Source of the DNA: Haloarcula rubra
Lineage (GTDB): Archaea; Halobacteriota; Halobacteria; Halobacteriales; Haloarculaceae
Assembly (NCBI RefSeq): GCF_019599465.1
Contig: NZ_RKLR01000005.1
Coordinates: 124,001-188,000 of the forward strand
DNA: 64,000 bases
Reading direction: 5' to 3'
The position numbers and the translations under genes were made by a program. Below are positions 40,285 to 48,640 of the stretch, one piece after another. Position 1 is the stretch's first letter, and every line of letters begins with the position of its first letter. The notes under the pieces were generated by a model. It did not search any database, was not told the origin of the DNA, and saw only the letters and a list, made by a program, of their open reading frames with translations.

Positions 40285-41433
40285 CTACAGGCGAAGCGCC
40301 TGCGGGTCGAGTTCCAGTTGCCGGGCGTGGAGCGCCTCGCCGGTGGCCGTATCGAAGACGTGAATCGTCTCCTCGGGGAGGTGGACGGTCACCGACTCGT
40401 TCTCCCCGACCTCTCGCATCCCCTCGGTGATGGCGACGAGGTCCTCGGTGCCCGTCGTCTCGCCGGGGAACTCCAGGTGGACGACGTTCTCGTTCCCCAT
40501 CGGTTCGACGACGGTGGCCGTCATCTCGAACTCGTGGGCCGGGTCGTCGCCGGCCTCGTCGCGTATCGCCACGTCCTCCGGTCGGATGCCGACGATGACG
40601 TCCTCGGCGTCCTCGACGGCGTCGGCGACGGTCTCGGAGAAGGGGTACTCGATGCGGTCGGTGACGAACGACGACCCCTCGCGCCGCCCGGAGAGGAAGT
40701 TCATCGACGGTTCACCGATGAACTCGGCGACGAACAGGTTGGTCGGTTCGTGGTACAGTTCCAGCGGCGGGCCGACCTGCTGGAGGCGCCCGTCGTTCAT
40801 CACGGCGATGCGGTCGGACATCGTCATCGCCTCCGTCTGGTCGTGCGTGACGTACACCGTCGTCACGTCGAGTTGGTGCTGGAGTTGCTGGAGTTCGGTC
40901 CGCATCTCCGCCCGCAGTTTGGCGTCCAGATTCGACAGCGGTTCGTCCATCAGGAACACCTCCGGGTCCCGGACGATGGCCCGCCCCAGCGCCACGCGCT
41001 GTTGCTGGCCGCCGGAGAGTTGGCCGGGCTTGCGGTCCAGCAGGTCCGAGATACCCATCATCGACGCGACTTCGGTCACGCGCTCGTCGATGTCGGTCTG
41101 TGAGAGGTCGGTCGACTCCTCCAGCCCGAACGACATGTTCCGGCGGGCGGAGAGGTGGGGGTACAGCGCGTAGGACTGGAACACCATCGCGATGTCCCGG
41201 TCCTGCGTGCGCACGTCGTTCAACACGTCGTCGCCGAGTCGAATCTCGCCGTCGGTGATGGTCTCCAGTCCGGCTATCATCCGGAGCGTGGTCGACTTCC
41301 CACACCCGGAGGGGCCGACCAGCACGAGGAACTCGCCGTCCCGAATCTCGACGGAGACGTCGTCGACGGCGACGATTTCGTCCTCGCCGTCCTCGAACAC
41401 CTTCGTGACCGCGTCGAGTGTTAAGTCGGCCAT
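40285..41433 (-). CDS. xacK: Pentose ABC transporter ATPase (second, XacK)
   Basis: A 382-residue CUT1-type ATPase. Walker A is G-P-S-G-C-G-K-S-T-T, Q-loop F-Q-S-Y-A-L-Y-P-H, signature L-S-G-G-Q-Q-Q-R, Walker B F-L-M-D-E-P-L-S-N-L-D. The C-terminal 140 residues form TOBE-like regulatory domains. It is the last gene of the G-H-I-J-K operon, and its start overlaps the xacJ stop by one base. Such systems in haloarchaea take up xylose and arabinose and use two ATPases. A 124-bp stretch is identical to xacJ. Confidence 0.9.
   Translation of the reverse strand: MADLTLDAVTKVFEDGEDEIVAVDDVSVEIRDGEFLVLVGPSGCGKSTTLRMIAGLETITDGEIRLGDDVLNDVRTQDRDIAMVFQSYALYPHLSARRNMSFGLEESTDLSQTDIDERVTEVASMMGISDLLDRKPGQLSGGQQQRVALGRAIVRDPEVFLMDEPLSNLDAKLRAEMRTELQQLQHQLDVTTVYVTHDQTEAMTMSDRIAVMNDGRLQQVGPPLELYHEPTNLFVAEFIGEPSMNFLSGRREGSSFVTDRIEYPFSETVADAVEDAEDVIVGIRPEDVAIRDEAGDDPAHEFEMTATVVEPMGNENVVHLEFPGETTGTEDLVAITEGMREVGENESVTVHLPEETIHVFDTATGEALHARQLELDPQALRL
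40875..40998. repeat. 124-bp exact repeat shared by xacK and xacJ (copy 1)
   Basis: This stretch inside xacK is identical base for base to 42035-42158 inside xacJ. It encodes the Walker B and signature-to-D-loop region. Flanking DNA on both sides is less alike, which suggests recent gene conversion. Confidence 0.85.
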
Positions 41434-42587
41434 TATACGTTCGTCACCTCCGCTTCCGGCCCGATGCGGCGGTTGTGCAAGGCGTCGCCGCTCTCCCCGT
41501 CGAAGACGTGGACGTGGCTCGGGTCGATGGTGACGACGACTTCCGAGCCCTGCTCGAAGATGTCGGTGCCGCCGGTGAGCGCGTGCAGGAGGTCGTCTTC
41601 GGCCGTGTCGTCCGGGTGGTTCAGGTGGAGGACGTTCTGGTCGCCGTGCGGTTCGATGACCGAGACGTGCATCAGGAACTCGTGGGCGCCGAGGTCGGAC
41701 TCGTCGACGCCGTCGGCCGTCGAGACGGCGATGTCCTCCGGTCGGACGCCGAGGACGACGTCGTCGGCACCGTCGACGGCGTCCCGGATGGTGGCGTCGA
41801 ACGGGTACTCGACGTACGTGCCGACGAACCGGCCGCCCTCGTTGCGCCCCTCGACGAAGTTCATCATCGGTTCGCCGATGAACCCCGCGACGAAGCGGTT
41901 CTCGGGCGCGTGGTACAGTTCCAGCGGGGGGCCGACCTGCTGGAGGTGCCCGTCGTCCATGACGGCGACGCGATCGGACATCGTCATCGCCTCCGTCTGG
42001 TTGTGCGTGACGTACACCGTCGTCACGTCGAAGCGGTGCTGGAGTTGCTGGAGTTCGGTCCGCATCTCCGCCCGCAGTTTGGCGTCCAGATTCGACAGCG
42101 GTTCGTCCATCAGGAACACCTCCGGGTCCCGGACGATGGCCCGCCCCAGCGCCACGCGTTGCTGCTGGCCGCCCGATAGCTCGTCGGGCTTGCGGTCCAG
42201 CAGTTCGCTGATGCCCAGCGTCTCGGCTATCTCCTCGACGCGGGCCTCGCGCTCCGCTTTCGTGTACCCCTCCTCCTCTTCGAGGCCGAAGCGCATGTTC
42301 GCGCGGACGGTCATGTGGGGGTACAGCGCGTAGTCCTGGAACACCATCGCGATGTCCCGGTTCTGCGGGACGCGGTAGTTCATGTGGTCGCCGGCGATGT
42401 AGATGTCGCCGGCCGTCGGCGTCTCTAGCCCCGCGAGACAGCGCAGCGTCGTCGACTTCCCACAGCCCGAGGGACCGACCAGCACGAGGAACTCGCTGTC
42501 GGCGATGTCCAGCGAGAGGTCGTCGACTGCCGTCGTCTCTCCGAACTCCTTCGTCAGGTTCTCGATGACGATTTCGCCCATCGTCAT
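41433..42587 (-). CDS. xacJ: Pentose ABC transporter ATPase (first, XacJ)
   Basis: A 384-residue ABC ATPase, paralogue of the next gene, with Walker A G-P-S-G-C-G-K-S-T-T, signature L-S-G-G-Q-Q-Q-R and Walker B F-L-M-D-E-P-L-S-N-L-D. Residues past about 245 are the regulatory C-terminal domain typical of MalK/UgpC-like ATPases. The start at 42587 is chosen because it overlaps the xacI stop (ATGA), but the second ATG at 42581 is possible. It presumably forms a heterodimer with XacK to power pentose import. Confidence 0.9.
   Translation of the reverse strand: MTMGEIVIENLTKEFGETTAVDDLSLDIADSEFLVLVGPSGCGKSTTLRCLAGLETPTAGDIYIAGDHMNYRVPQNRDIAMVFQDYALYPHMTVRANMRFGLEEEEGYTKAEREARVEEIAETLGISELLDRKPDELSGGQQQRVALGRAIVRDPEVFLMDEPLSNLDAKLRAEMRTELQQLQHRFDVTTVYVTHNQTEAMTMSDRVAVMDDGHLQQVGPPLELYHAPENRFVAGFIGEPMMNFVEGRNEGGRFVGTYVEYPFDATIRDAVDGADDVVLGVRPEDIAVSTADGVDESDLGAHEFLMHVSVIEPHGDQNVLHLNHPDDTAEDDLLHALTGGTDIFEQGSEVVVTIDPSHVHVFDGESGDALHNRRIGPEAEVTNV
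42035..42158. repeat. 124-bp exact repeat shared by xacJ and xacK (copy 2)
   Basis: Second copy of the identical block, inside xacJ. The homologous part of the ABC ATPase at 59253-60434 is clearly different, so strong constraint alone does not explain the identity. Confidence 0.85.
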
Positions 42588-43516
42588 CCACCTCCCGTCC
42601 GCAGGCCCTTCGCAAACTGCTCCGCGAAGGCGACGTAGATGATGAGGGTCGGAATCGCGGCGAGGAACGCCGCCGACATGCGGATTCCGAAGTCGATACC
42701 GGACGTCGAGGCGCCGACGGCCGGGAGGATGAGCGTCACCACGGCTTCGGGCGTGTCGGAGCCAGTGATCAGCGTGAACGCGAAGAGGAACTCGTTGTAT
42801 ATCTGGGTGAACTGGTAGATGAACACGACGCCGAACATCGGCTTCGAGATGGGGAGCACGATGCGCCGGTATATCTTCGAGATGGACGCCCCGTCTATCT
42901 TCGCGGCCTCGACGAGCGAACTCGGGAGGCTCTGGTAGTACGAGCGAAAGAGGATGGTACAGATGGGAATCCCGTAGGCGATGTGGGTGATCATGAGGGG
43001 GACGAGGTTCGAGTGGAAGTCCTGCACCACCGGGAGCGTCTCGAACGTCGGCGCCAGCATCGACGCGAGCGGGAAGATGTTGTTCCAGAACCGCGCTAGC
43101 GGCACCAGCACCGCCTGATACGGCAGGAAGATACCGATGAGGAACAGTATCAGGAACAGCATCTGGCCGCGCCAGCGGACCATCGTGAGGCCGTAGGCGG
43201 CCATGCTCCCGAACAGGACGCTCCCGATGGTGGCCGGAATCGCCATGAACAGGGAGTTGAAGAAGGCGCCCGAGAGCTGTTCGAGCGCGAACTGGAGGTT
43301 GCCCCACGTGAACCCCTCGCCGGTCGGCGGCGCCAGCGGAATCGTGCGGGCGACGGCCTCGTTGGTCTTCAGCGCCGTCATGATGCCGGTCTCCAGCGGT
43401 GCGAGGAAGAAACCGATGAACAGGATGACCAGCACGTACTGGCCGATGCGGGCGAGGTTGAACTCCTCGACGAACGATGCGACGTCGATGCCGGAGTCGG
43501 ACGTTGACTGTGACAT
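42584..43516 (-). CDS. xacI: Pentose ABC transporter permease (XacI)
   Basis: A 310-residue inner-membrane permease of the MalG/CUT1 type with six helices. The EAA loop that docks the ATPase is E-A-A-K-I-D-G-A-S-I-S-K-I (about residues 205-217). Its stop overlaps the xacJ start by 4 bp (ATGA) and its start (43516) is 1 bp from the xacH stop, a tight translational operon. The frame is open to 43567 but the ATG at 43516 fits the operon spacing best. Probably carries xylose or arabinose with XacH. Confidence 0.92.
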   Translation of the reverse strand: MSQSTSDSGIDVASFVEEFNLARIGQYVLVILFIGFFLAPLETGIMTALKTNEAVARTIPLAPPTGEGFTWGNLQFALEQLSGAFFNSLFMAIPATIGSVLFGSMAAYGLTMVRWRGQMLFLILFLIGIFLPYQAVLVPLARFWNNIFPLASMLAPTFETLPVVQDFHSNLVPLMITHIAYGIPICTILFRSYYQSLPSSLVEAAKIDGASISKIYRRIVLPISKPMFGVVFIYQFTQIYNEFLFAFTLITGSDTPEAVVTLILPAVGASTSGIDFGIRMSAAFLAAIPTLIIYVAFAEQFAKGLRTGGG

Positions 43517-43517
43517 G

Positions 43518-44474
43518 TTAGAGGCTCCCCTGTCTGTACTGGTAGTAGAGGTACGGCGCGATGACACCCAGCGCGAGGACCATCAGGTACGTCGCGATGG
43601 TCGCCGCGTAGGCCCACTTGCCGAACTTGAACGCCTCCCGGACCATCAGGGTCGCAAGGATGTCCGTCCCGTTGGGCGGCCGGTACCGGCCGGTCAGCGC
43701 GTACAGGAAGGTGAACGCCTTCAGCGCGAACACCATCAGGACGACGGCGGCGCTGACCGACGACTCCTTCAGTTGCGGGATGATGATGCGGAGGTAGGTC
43801 TTTACCGTGCTCGCGCCGTCGACGCGGGCGGCCTCGAACTGGTCGTCGGGGAGCGACCGGAGGCCGGCCAGATAGACGACCATCGTGTAGCCGCTGAACT
43901 GCCAGATGAGCGCGAAGATGATGGACCCGAGCGCTATCGAGGGGTCCCCTATCCAGTTGACGGGTTCGAACCCGAACGCCGTCACGATGATGTTCAGCAG
44001 GCCGTTGTTGTTGTTGAACATCCAGAGCCACATCTGGGCCGTGACGACGAACGAGAGGCTCATCGGCAGCAAGTAGATGGTCTGTACCTTGTCGTCGTAC
44101 CGAATCCCCTGGTCAATGAGCACCGCGAGGAACAGGCCGAGAACGAGGCAAACCGTCGTGAACGTGACGAGCAGTACCAGATTGTTCTGGGTGGCCTGCA
44201 GGAACGCGTTGCTCCCGAGTACCTGCGTGTACATCTCGAGGTCGAGATTGCCCAGACTGTAGTCCGGCGGCGTCAGTCCCCGCGCGTCGGTCAGCGATAT
44301 CGCGACGTTGAACCCCATGCCGCCGTAGACGGCGGCGCCCATGATGAGGAACGGAATCCCCCAGAAGGGCGAGGACCGCACGAAGTCACTGTTGAGGAAG
44401 TACCGCAACTTCGTCTCCCAGTCGACCTCCTCGGTCGGGGTTGTGGTTGCCTCTGCCGTTTCGTGGGTGTCCAT
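43518..44474 (-). CDS. xacH: Pentose ABC transporter permease (XacH)
   Basis: A 318-residue permease of the MalF/CUT1 type. A polar N-terminus of about 40 residues precedes six membrane helices. The EAA segment is E-A-A-R-V-D-G-A-S-T-V-K-T. It forms the channel with XacI and is bound by the solute-binding lipoprotein XacG upstream. Its start at 44474 follows the xacG stop by 52 bp. Confidence 0.92.
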   Translation of the reverse strand: MDTHETAEATTTPTEEVDWETKLRYFLNSDFVRSSPFWGIPFLIMGAAVYGGMGFNVAISLTDARGLTPPDYSLGNLDLEMYTQVLGSNAFLQATQNNLVLLVTFTTVCLVLGLFLAVLIDQGIRYDDKVQTIYLLPMSLSFVVTAQMWLWMFNNNNGLLNIIVTAFGFEPVNWIGDPSIALGSIIFALIWQFSGYTMVVYLAGLRSLPDDQFEAARVDGASTVKTYLRIIIPQLKESSVSAAVVLMVFALKAFTFLYALTGRYRPPNGTDILATLMVREAFKFGKWAYAATIATYLMVLALGVIAPYLYYQYRQGSL

Positions 44475-44526
44475 AGGTAGTGTGATTTCGTTCCGGTATA
44501 ATAAAATGTGTAGTTCGTCGACCCCG

Positions 44527-45903
44527 TTACTGGGACACGGCGTCGAGCAGTCCGTCGGCCGCCGCCTGCACGTCGTAGGGACCCATCATGTTCTCGCTCA
44601 TCGCCGTCTTGCAGGCGCCCATCTGCTCTGGCGGGACGGCGAGGCCGTGTGCGATGGTGGGCGGGTACCGCTCGGAACTGGTCAGGTCCTCGTAGGTCAG
44701 GCCGATGAAGTCGCCGAGTTCGCCCGGGTCGATGTCGGTCCGGAGCGGGACGGAGCCTTTCAGGTTGTTGAACGCGATCTGGGCCTGTTTCGTCCCGACG
44801 AACTTCTGCCACGCGATGGTCTCGTCCTCGCTCGGGTTGTTCGCCGGCGCGACGATGGCGTCGATGTGGTAGCCGTAGGTGCCCTCGGTGCCGGGGAACG
44901 GTATCCAGTCCCAGTGCTCCTTGTAGTTGAACGAGTCGTCGACGCGGAACTGACCTGCGAGCCAGTTGCCCTGATGCATACAGGCGACTTCGCCGTTTAT
45001 CATCTTGCCACCGACGTCGGTGAAACTCACCGAGGACGCGTCGTTGGTGATGTAGTTCTGCTGAATCTCCCGAACGACTTTCAGCGATTCGACGAGGGCC
45101 TGCCGGTCACCGTTGCCCTCGATGAAGTCCATGTAGGCGTCGACGCCGGCCTGACTCTGGAGGACCTGTGCCCACAGCTGGAGGACGGTCCACGGTGCGA
45201 CCATCGCCTGTCCCATGGGTGTGATGTCCGTCTCCGTCTTGATGGCGTCGAGCGCGCTCATCAGCGAGTCGATGTCGTCGAGGCCCGACGGGTCGACGCC
45301 CGCCTCCTCGAAGGCCGCGATGTTGTAGAACAGGTTGTTCATCCGGTGAGAGCCCAGCGGGACGGAGGACATCTTGCCGTTGAACGTACAGAGTTCGACG
45401 GCGCGGTCCTGCATCACGTCCTTGTACCCTTCGGCGTCCCAGACGGACGATTCGAGGTTCATCAGGTTCCCGCGGTAGCGTTCGAGATTGTTCCCCGGCC
45501 AGTTCGCGAAGGAACTCATCGGGTTGTTGTTGACCATCCGGCGCAGAATCGTCGCGTTGAGGTTGACGTTCGCGCTCGCCCCGACGGCCTGGAACTGTGT
45601 CTCCATGTCGGGGTATTCGCCCTTGAACTCCTCTATGAGGGCCGTAATCGCGGCTTCACCGTCACCACCGGCCCACCCGTGGAGGACTTCGAGCGTGTCG
45701 TCCCACTGCCCGCCACCCCCCGAACCGTCGCTGCCGTCGCTGCTGCCGTCACTCCCGCCGTCGCTGCCGCCGTCGCCGCCGTCACTACCGCCGTCGCCAC
45801 CGTCACCGGAACACCCGGCGATGCCGAGTGCGGCACCTGCGCTCAGCGCAGCGAGGTATCTCCGCCTGTCCATTGCCGAATCTGGTTTGTCACTGTCAAC
45901 CAT
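44527..45903 (-). CDS. xacG: Pentose-binding lipoprotein (XacG)
   Basis: A 458-residue CUT1 extracytoplasmic sugar-binding protein. The N-terminus has the twin-arginine motif M-D-R-R-R-Y-L-A, a hydrophobic stretch and a lipobox G-I-A-G-C (cysteine about residue 31), so it is Tat-exported and lipid-anchored. A glycine/serine/aspartate linker (about 32-60) keeps the domain free. The rest is a family 1 binding protein fold. It is the first gene of the transporter operon, with a TATA-like element at 45931-45938. Confidence 0.92.
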   Translation of the reverse strand: MVDSDKPDSAMDRRRYLAALSAGAALGIAGCSGDGGDGGSDGGDGGSDGGSDGSSDGSDGSGGGGQWDDTLEVLHGWAGGDGEAAITALIEEFKGEYPDMETQFQAVGASANVNLNATILRRMVNNNPMSSFANWPGNNLERYRGNLMNLESSVWDAEGYKDVMQDRAVELCTFNGKMSSVPLGSHRMNNLFYNIAAFEEAGVDPSGLDDIDSLMSALDAIKTETDITPMGQAMVAPWTVLQLWAQVLQSQAGVDAYMDFIEGNGDRQALVESLKVVREIQQNYITNDASSVSFTDVGGKMINGEVACMHQGNWLAGQFRVDDSFNYKEHWDWIPFPGTEGTYGYHIDAIVAPANNPSEDETIAWQKFVGTKQAQIAFNNLKGSVPLRTDIDPGELGDFIGLTYEDLTSSERYPPTIAHGLAVPPEQMGACKTAMSENMMGPYDVQAAADGLLDAVSQ

Positions 45904-45930
45904 ACGGTTTAGAGCGATAATCTACTAGAG

Positions 45931-45938
45931 TATAAAGC
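45931..45938 (-). promoter_or_regulatory. TATA-like element for xacGHIJK
   Basis: TATAAAGC on the + strand, GCTTTATA on the minus, placed 28-35 nt before the xacG ATG at 45903. The only clear promoter found for the operon. Confidence 0.65.
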
Positions 45939-46052
45939 TGTCGGCGTTTCGGCCCGCAGAACGGGTAATCGTCGACGTCCGACCGGTGTCGGTGGTACAC
46001 CTTCGGCGGACTTTCGGGACCGACACCGTCGTCGCCGACCGCGACCGTCCGC

Positions 46053-47288
46053 TCACGCCGCGTCGAACAGTTCCTGTCCCTCCGCCAGATGTGCCTCGAC
46101 GGCGTCGAGGTCCAGCGTGAGGCCCAGCCCGGGCTCCTCGGGAACGTCCATGTAGCCGTCGACGATGAGGTCGTCTTCCTCGACGAGGTCCTCCCACCAT
46201 CCGAGTTCGTAGGAGTGGTACTCGACGGCGAGCGCGTTCGGGATGGCGGCGCCGACGTGGGCCGACGCCATCGTCCCGATAGGCGAGGAGACGTTGTGCA
46301 TCGCCACGGGGAGGTAGAACATGTCCGCCAGCGTCGCAATCTTCGCCGTCTCGCGCATCCCGCCGACCTTCGGGCAGTCCGGCGCGACGATGTCGACGCC
46401 CTCCTCGGTGATGAGGCGGCGCTGGCCGTGCGTGCGGTAGACGTTCTCGCCGGCGGCGATGGGCGTGCCCGTCGACTGGGTGACCTCGCGCTGGACGTCG
46501 TGGTTCTCGGGGGGGACGGGGTCTTCGAGCCACCACACGTCGTACTGTTCGAGTTCGCGCGCGAGGCGTTTCGCGCTCCCGCTGGCGAACGCCCAGTGAC
46601 AGTCGAAGGCGGCGTCCGCTCGGTCGCCGACGCGTTCGGTGACCTGCCGGACGATTTCGGCCTTGTGTTCTATCTCCGGCCGGCGGAGGTGGCGGTTCGC
46701 ACGGTCCTTCTCGTGGCCCGAGGGGACGTCGAGGTCGAACTTCAGAGCGTCGTACCCGAGTTCCTCGACGACGCGTTCGGCTTCGTCGGCACAGGCCTCC
46801 GGGTCGGCCTCGTCTTCGGTGTGACAGTCACAGTACGTCCGCACCGAGTCTCGGTACTTGCCGCCGAGCAGTTGGTAGGCGGGGACGTCGAGAATCTTGC
46901 CGGCGACGTCGTGCAAGGCGAGTTCGATGCCGGAGATGGCGGCGATGTCCTTGCCGGCGATGGAGCCCTCGCCGGACATCTTCTGGACCATGTGCTCGTA
47001 CAGGCGGTCGATGTCCAGCGGGTTCTCGCCGACGACAAAGGGGGTCAACCGCTCGATTATCTCCGGCAGGGCGCCGCCCCAGTAGGCTTCGCCGTTGCCG
47101 ACGGGCCCGGCGTCCGTGTAGACGCGGACGAGCGTCCACGGGTAGTTGCCGTCGACGATGACGGTCTGAACGTCGGTAATCTCGACGTCGCGGCGCTCGC
47201 CGCGGTCCGCCGTGAGGCCCATCGTCTCCGAGGAGAGGTCCCGCATCGTGTACTCTGCGTTGGGGTCACGCAAGTTTCCGTAGTGCAT
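46053..47288 (-). CDS. xacD: Xylonate/arabinonate dehydratase (XacD)
   Basis: A 411-residue mandelate racemase/muconate-lactonizing enolase-superfamily enzyme. The metal ligands are in A-F-D-C-H-W (Asp), W-W-L-E-D-P (Glu) and A-A-G-E-N-V-Y (Glu). The full-length pattern, with D-P-N-A-E-Y-T-M-R-D-L-S and D-L-D-V-P-S-G-H-E-K-D-R, resembles haloarchaeal XacD, which dehydrates xylonate or arabinonate to 2-keto-3-deoxy-pentonate. It is placed between XacE and the transporter. The start ATG at 47288 follows the family N-terminus. Confidence 0.9.
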   Translation of the reverse strand: MHYGNLRDPNAEYTMRDLSSETMGLTADRGERRDVEITDVQTVIVDGNYPWTLVRVYTDAGPVGNGEAYWGGALPEIIERLTPFVVGENPLDIDRLYEHMVQKMSGEGSIAGKDIAAISGIELALHDVAGKILDVPAYQLLGGKYRDSVRTYCDCHTEDEADPEACADEAERVVEELGYDALKFDLDVPSGHEKDRANRHLRRPEIEHKAEIVRQVTERVGDRADAAFDCHWAFASGSAKRLARELEQYDVWWLEDPVPPENHDVQREVTQSTGTPIAAGENVYRTHGQRRLITEEGVDIVAPDCPKVGGMRETAKIATLADMFYLPVAMHNVSSPIGTMASAHVGAAIPNALAVEYHSYELGWWEDLVEEDDLIVDGYMDVPEEPGLGLTLDLDAVEAHLAEGQELFDAA

Positions 47289-47419
47289 GCGACAGCGGTA
47301 GATACACACCCTCCGACAAAACACTTCCGGGCGTTCGGGCCGGAGCGCGGGCAGCGCGGCCGCTCGTGGCGTCACCGAGTGGAACGGCGGCCGGTCGTCT
47401 CGTCGGTGACGCGTGCTGG

Positions 47420-48283
47420 TCAGACGGTCGTCACGGGATTGCTCAGCGTCCCGATGCGTTCGACGTCGATGTCGACGCGGTCGTCCGCTCGGAGCGTGAA
47501 CCCCTCGTCGGGGACGAGCGACGTCCCGGTGAGGAGGACGGCGAGTTCGGGGACGGCGTTGTGCGTGGTGTAACAGTCGACGAGTTCCTCGCAGGTGCGG
47601 ACCATCTCGTCGGTGTTCGTCTCGCCGCTGTACACCCGTTCCCCGTCGCGGTGAATCGTCATCGAGATGGCCAGCGAGTGTGGGTCCTCGATGTCGGTGA
47701 CGACGCTGGGACCGATGGCACAGCAGCGGTCGTAAACCTTCGCCTGGGGGAGGTACAGCGGGTTCTGTCCCTCGATAGACCGACTGCTCACGTCGTTGCC
47801 GATGGTGTAACCCACCGTCTCGCCCTCGTAGAGGACGATACCGAGTTCGGGTTCGGGCACGTCCCACTCCGAGTCGCGTCGGATACCGACCGCCTCGCCG
47901 GGACCGACCGTCCGACTCGGCGTCGACTTGAAGAATATCTCCGGCCGCTCCGCGTCGTAGACGTCCAGATACATGTCGGGGGTGTCACTCTCCTCCCGAC
48001 GGGCCTCCTCGCTTATCTGGTAGGTGACGCCGGCGGCCCACACCTCGTCGGCGTGGACCGGTACGGTCCGGGTCCCGTCGAGGTCGTCCGGCGAGAGTTC
48101 GTTGTCGGCGGCGACGTGGCGCGCCGCGACGTCGTCGGGGGGCTGTTCGGCCACGTTCGCCGCCGCGAGGAGGTCCCGAAGCGACTGGAGGCGCGGCTTC
48201 GCGGCGGTGAGGTCGTACAGGCCCTCGCCCGTCGAAACGACGAGCCGACCGGTGTCTCCATCACTGAGCTGATAGTACCGCAT
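47420..48283 (-). CDS. xacE: 2-keto-3-deoxy-pentonate dehydratase (XacE, FAH family)
   Basis: A 287-residue fumarylacetoacetate-hydrolase-fold enzyme. The metal site pattern is E-P-E-L-G-I-V-L, with E-I-F-F-K-S and a G-Y-T-I-G-N-D-V-S-S-R-S loop, as in the archaeal 2-keto-3-deoxy-arabinonate dehydratases. It would give 2-oxoglutarate semialdehyde, the fourth pathway intermediate. A TATA-like TTTTTAATG (minus, 48305-48313) lies 22-30 nt before the ATG, so it is near-leaderless. Confidence 0.87.
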   Translation of the reverse strand: MRYYQLSDGDTGRLVVSTGEGLYDLTAAKPRLQSLRDLLAAANVAEQPPDDVAARHVAADNELSPDDLDGTRTVPVHADEVWAAGVTYQISEEARREESDTPDMYLDVYDAERPEIFFKSTPSRTVGPGEAVGIRRDSEWDVPEPELGIVLYEGETVGYTIGNDVSSRSIEGQNPLYLPQAKVYDRCCAIGPSVVTDIEDPHSLAISMTIHRDGERVYSGETNTDEMVRTCEELVDCYTTHNAVPELAVLLTGTSLVPDEGFTLRADDRVDIDVERIGTLSNPVTTV

Positions 48284-48304
48284 ACGGTCAAAGAATTAGT
48301 AATC

Positions 48305-48313
48305 ATTAAAAAG
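48305..48313 (-). promoter_or_regulatory. TATA-like element for xacE
   Basis: CATTAAAAA on the + strand, TTTTTAATG on the minus, 22-30 nt before the ATG at 48283. It overlaps the 14-nt repeat at 48311-48324. Confidence 0.6.
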
Positions 48314-48459
48314 TGTTTCGTCGGTGAGGGCGTGTTCCACGTGCGACGGCGAGCGAGCGTCCCGGCAATCGGGCGGTTCGACGCGTCGCACGCCTCCGTC
48401 GCGCCGGCCGAACCCACCGTTCCGACAGAATGACGAAGATACCGTCAATCCGGAAAACT

Positions 48460-48476
48460 GTTCAGCATTACTGAAC
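48460..48476. promoter_or_regulatory. 17-bp palindrome GTTCAG-N5-CTGAAC (second copy)
   Basis: GTTCAG CATTA CTGAAC, perfect six-base arms and the same spacer length as the site at 36047. It lies about 175 bp upstream of xacE. A variant with the same five inner arm bases and a 7-bp spacer is at 48624-48640. Confidence 0.6.
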
Positions 48477-48623
48477 GCAGTACGTAACAATAGTACTTCC
48501 GTTATTCCTACGATGTCGATTGTTCACATGCCCCGAGGAGCCTTCTGGAGCTAGATATCGGGAGTTTGAGCGAGGCAGTATGGCGACGACACATTGTCGT
48601 ACTGAATGTTCTGGTGAAATTTT

Positions 48624-48640
48624 GTTCACTCTTTCTGAAC
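48624..48640. promoter_or_regulatory. GTTCA-N7-TGAAC inverted repeat
   Basis: GTTCA CTCTTTC TGAAC has the same total length, 17 bp, as the 5-bp-spacer sites but loses one arm base on each side. It may be a weaker relative. Confidence 0.4.

Noticed and set aside
43960-43977. GGGTTCGAACCC resembling a tRNA T-arm
   Set aside because: It lies inside the reading frame of xacH, and no acceptor or anticodon arms can be folded around it.
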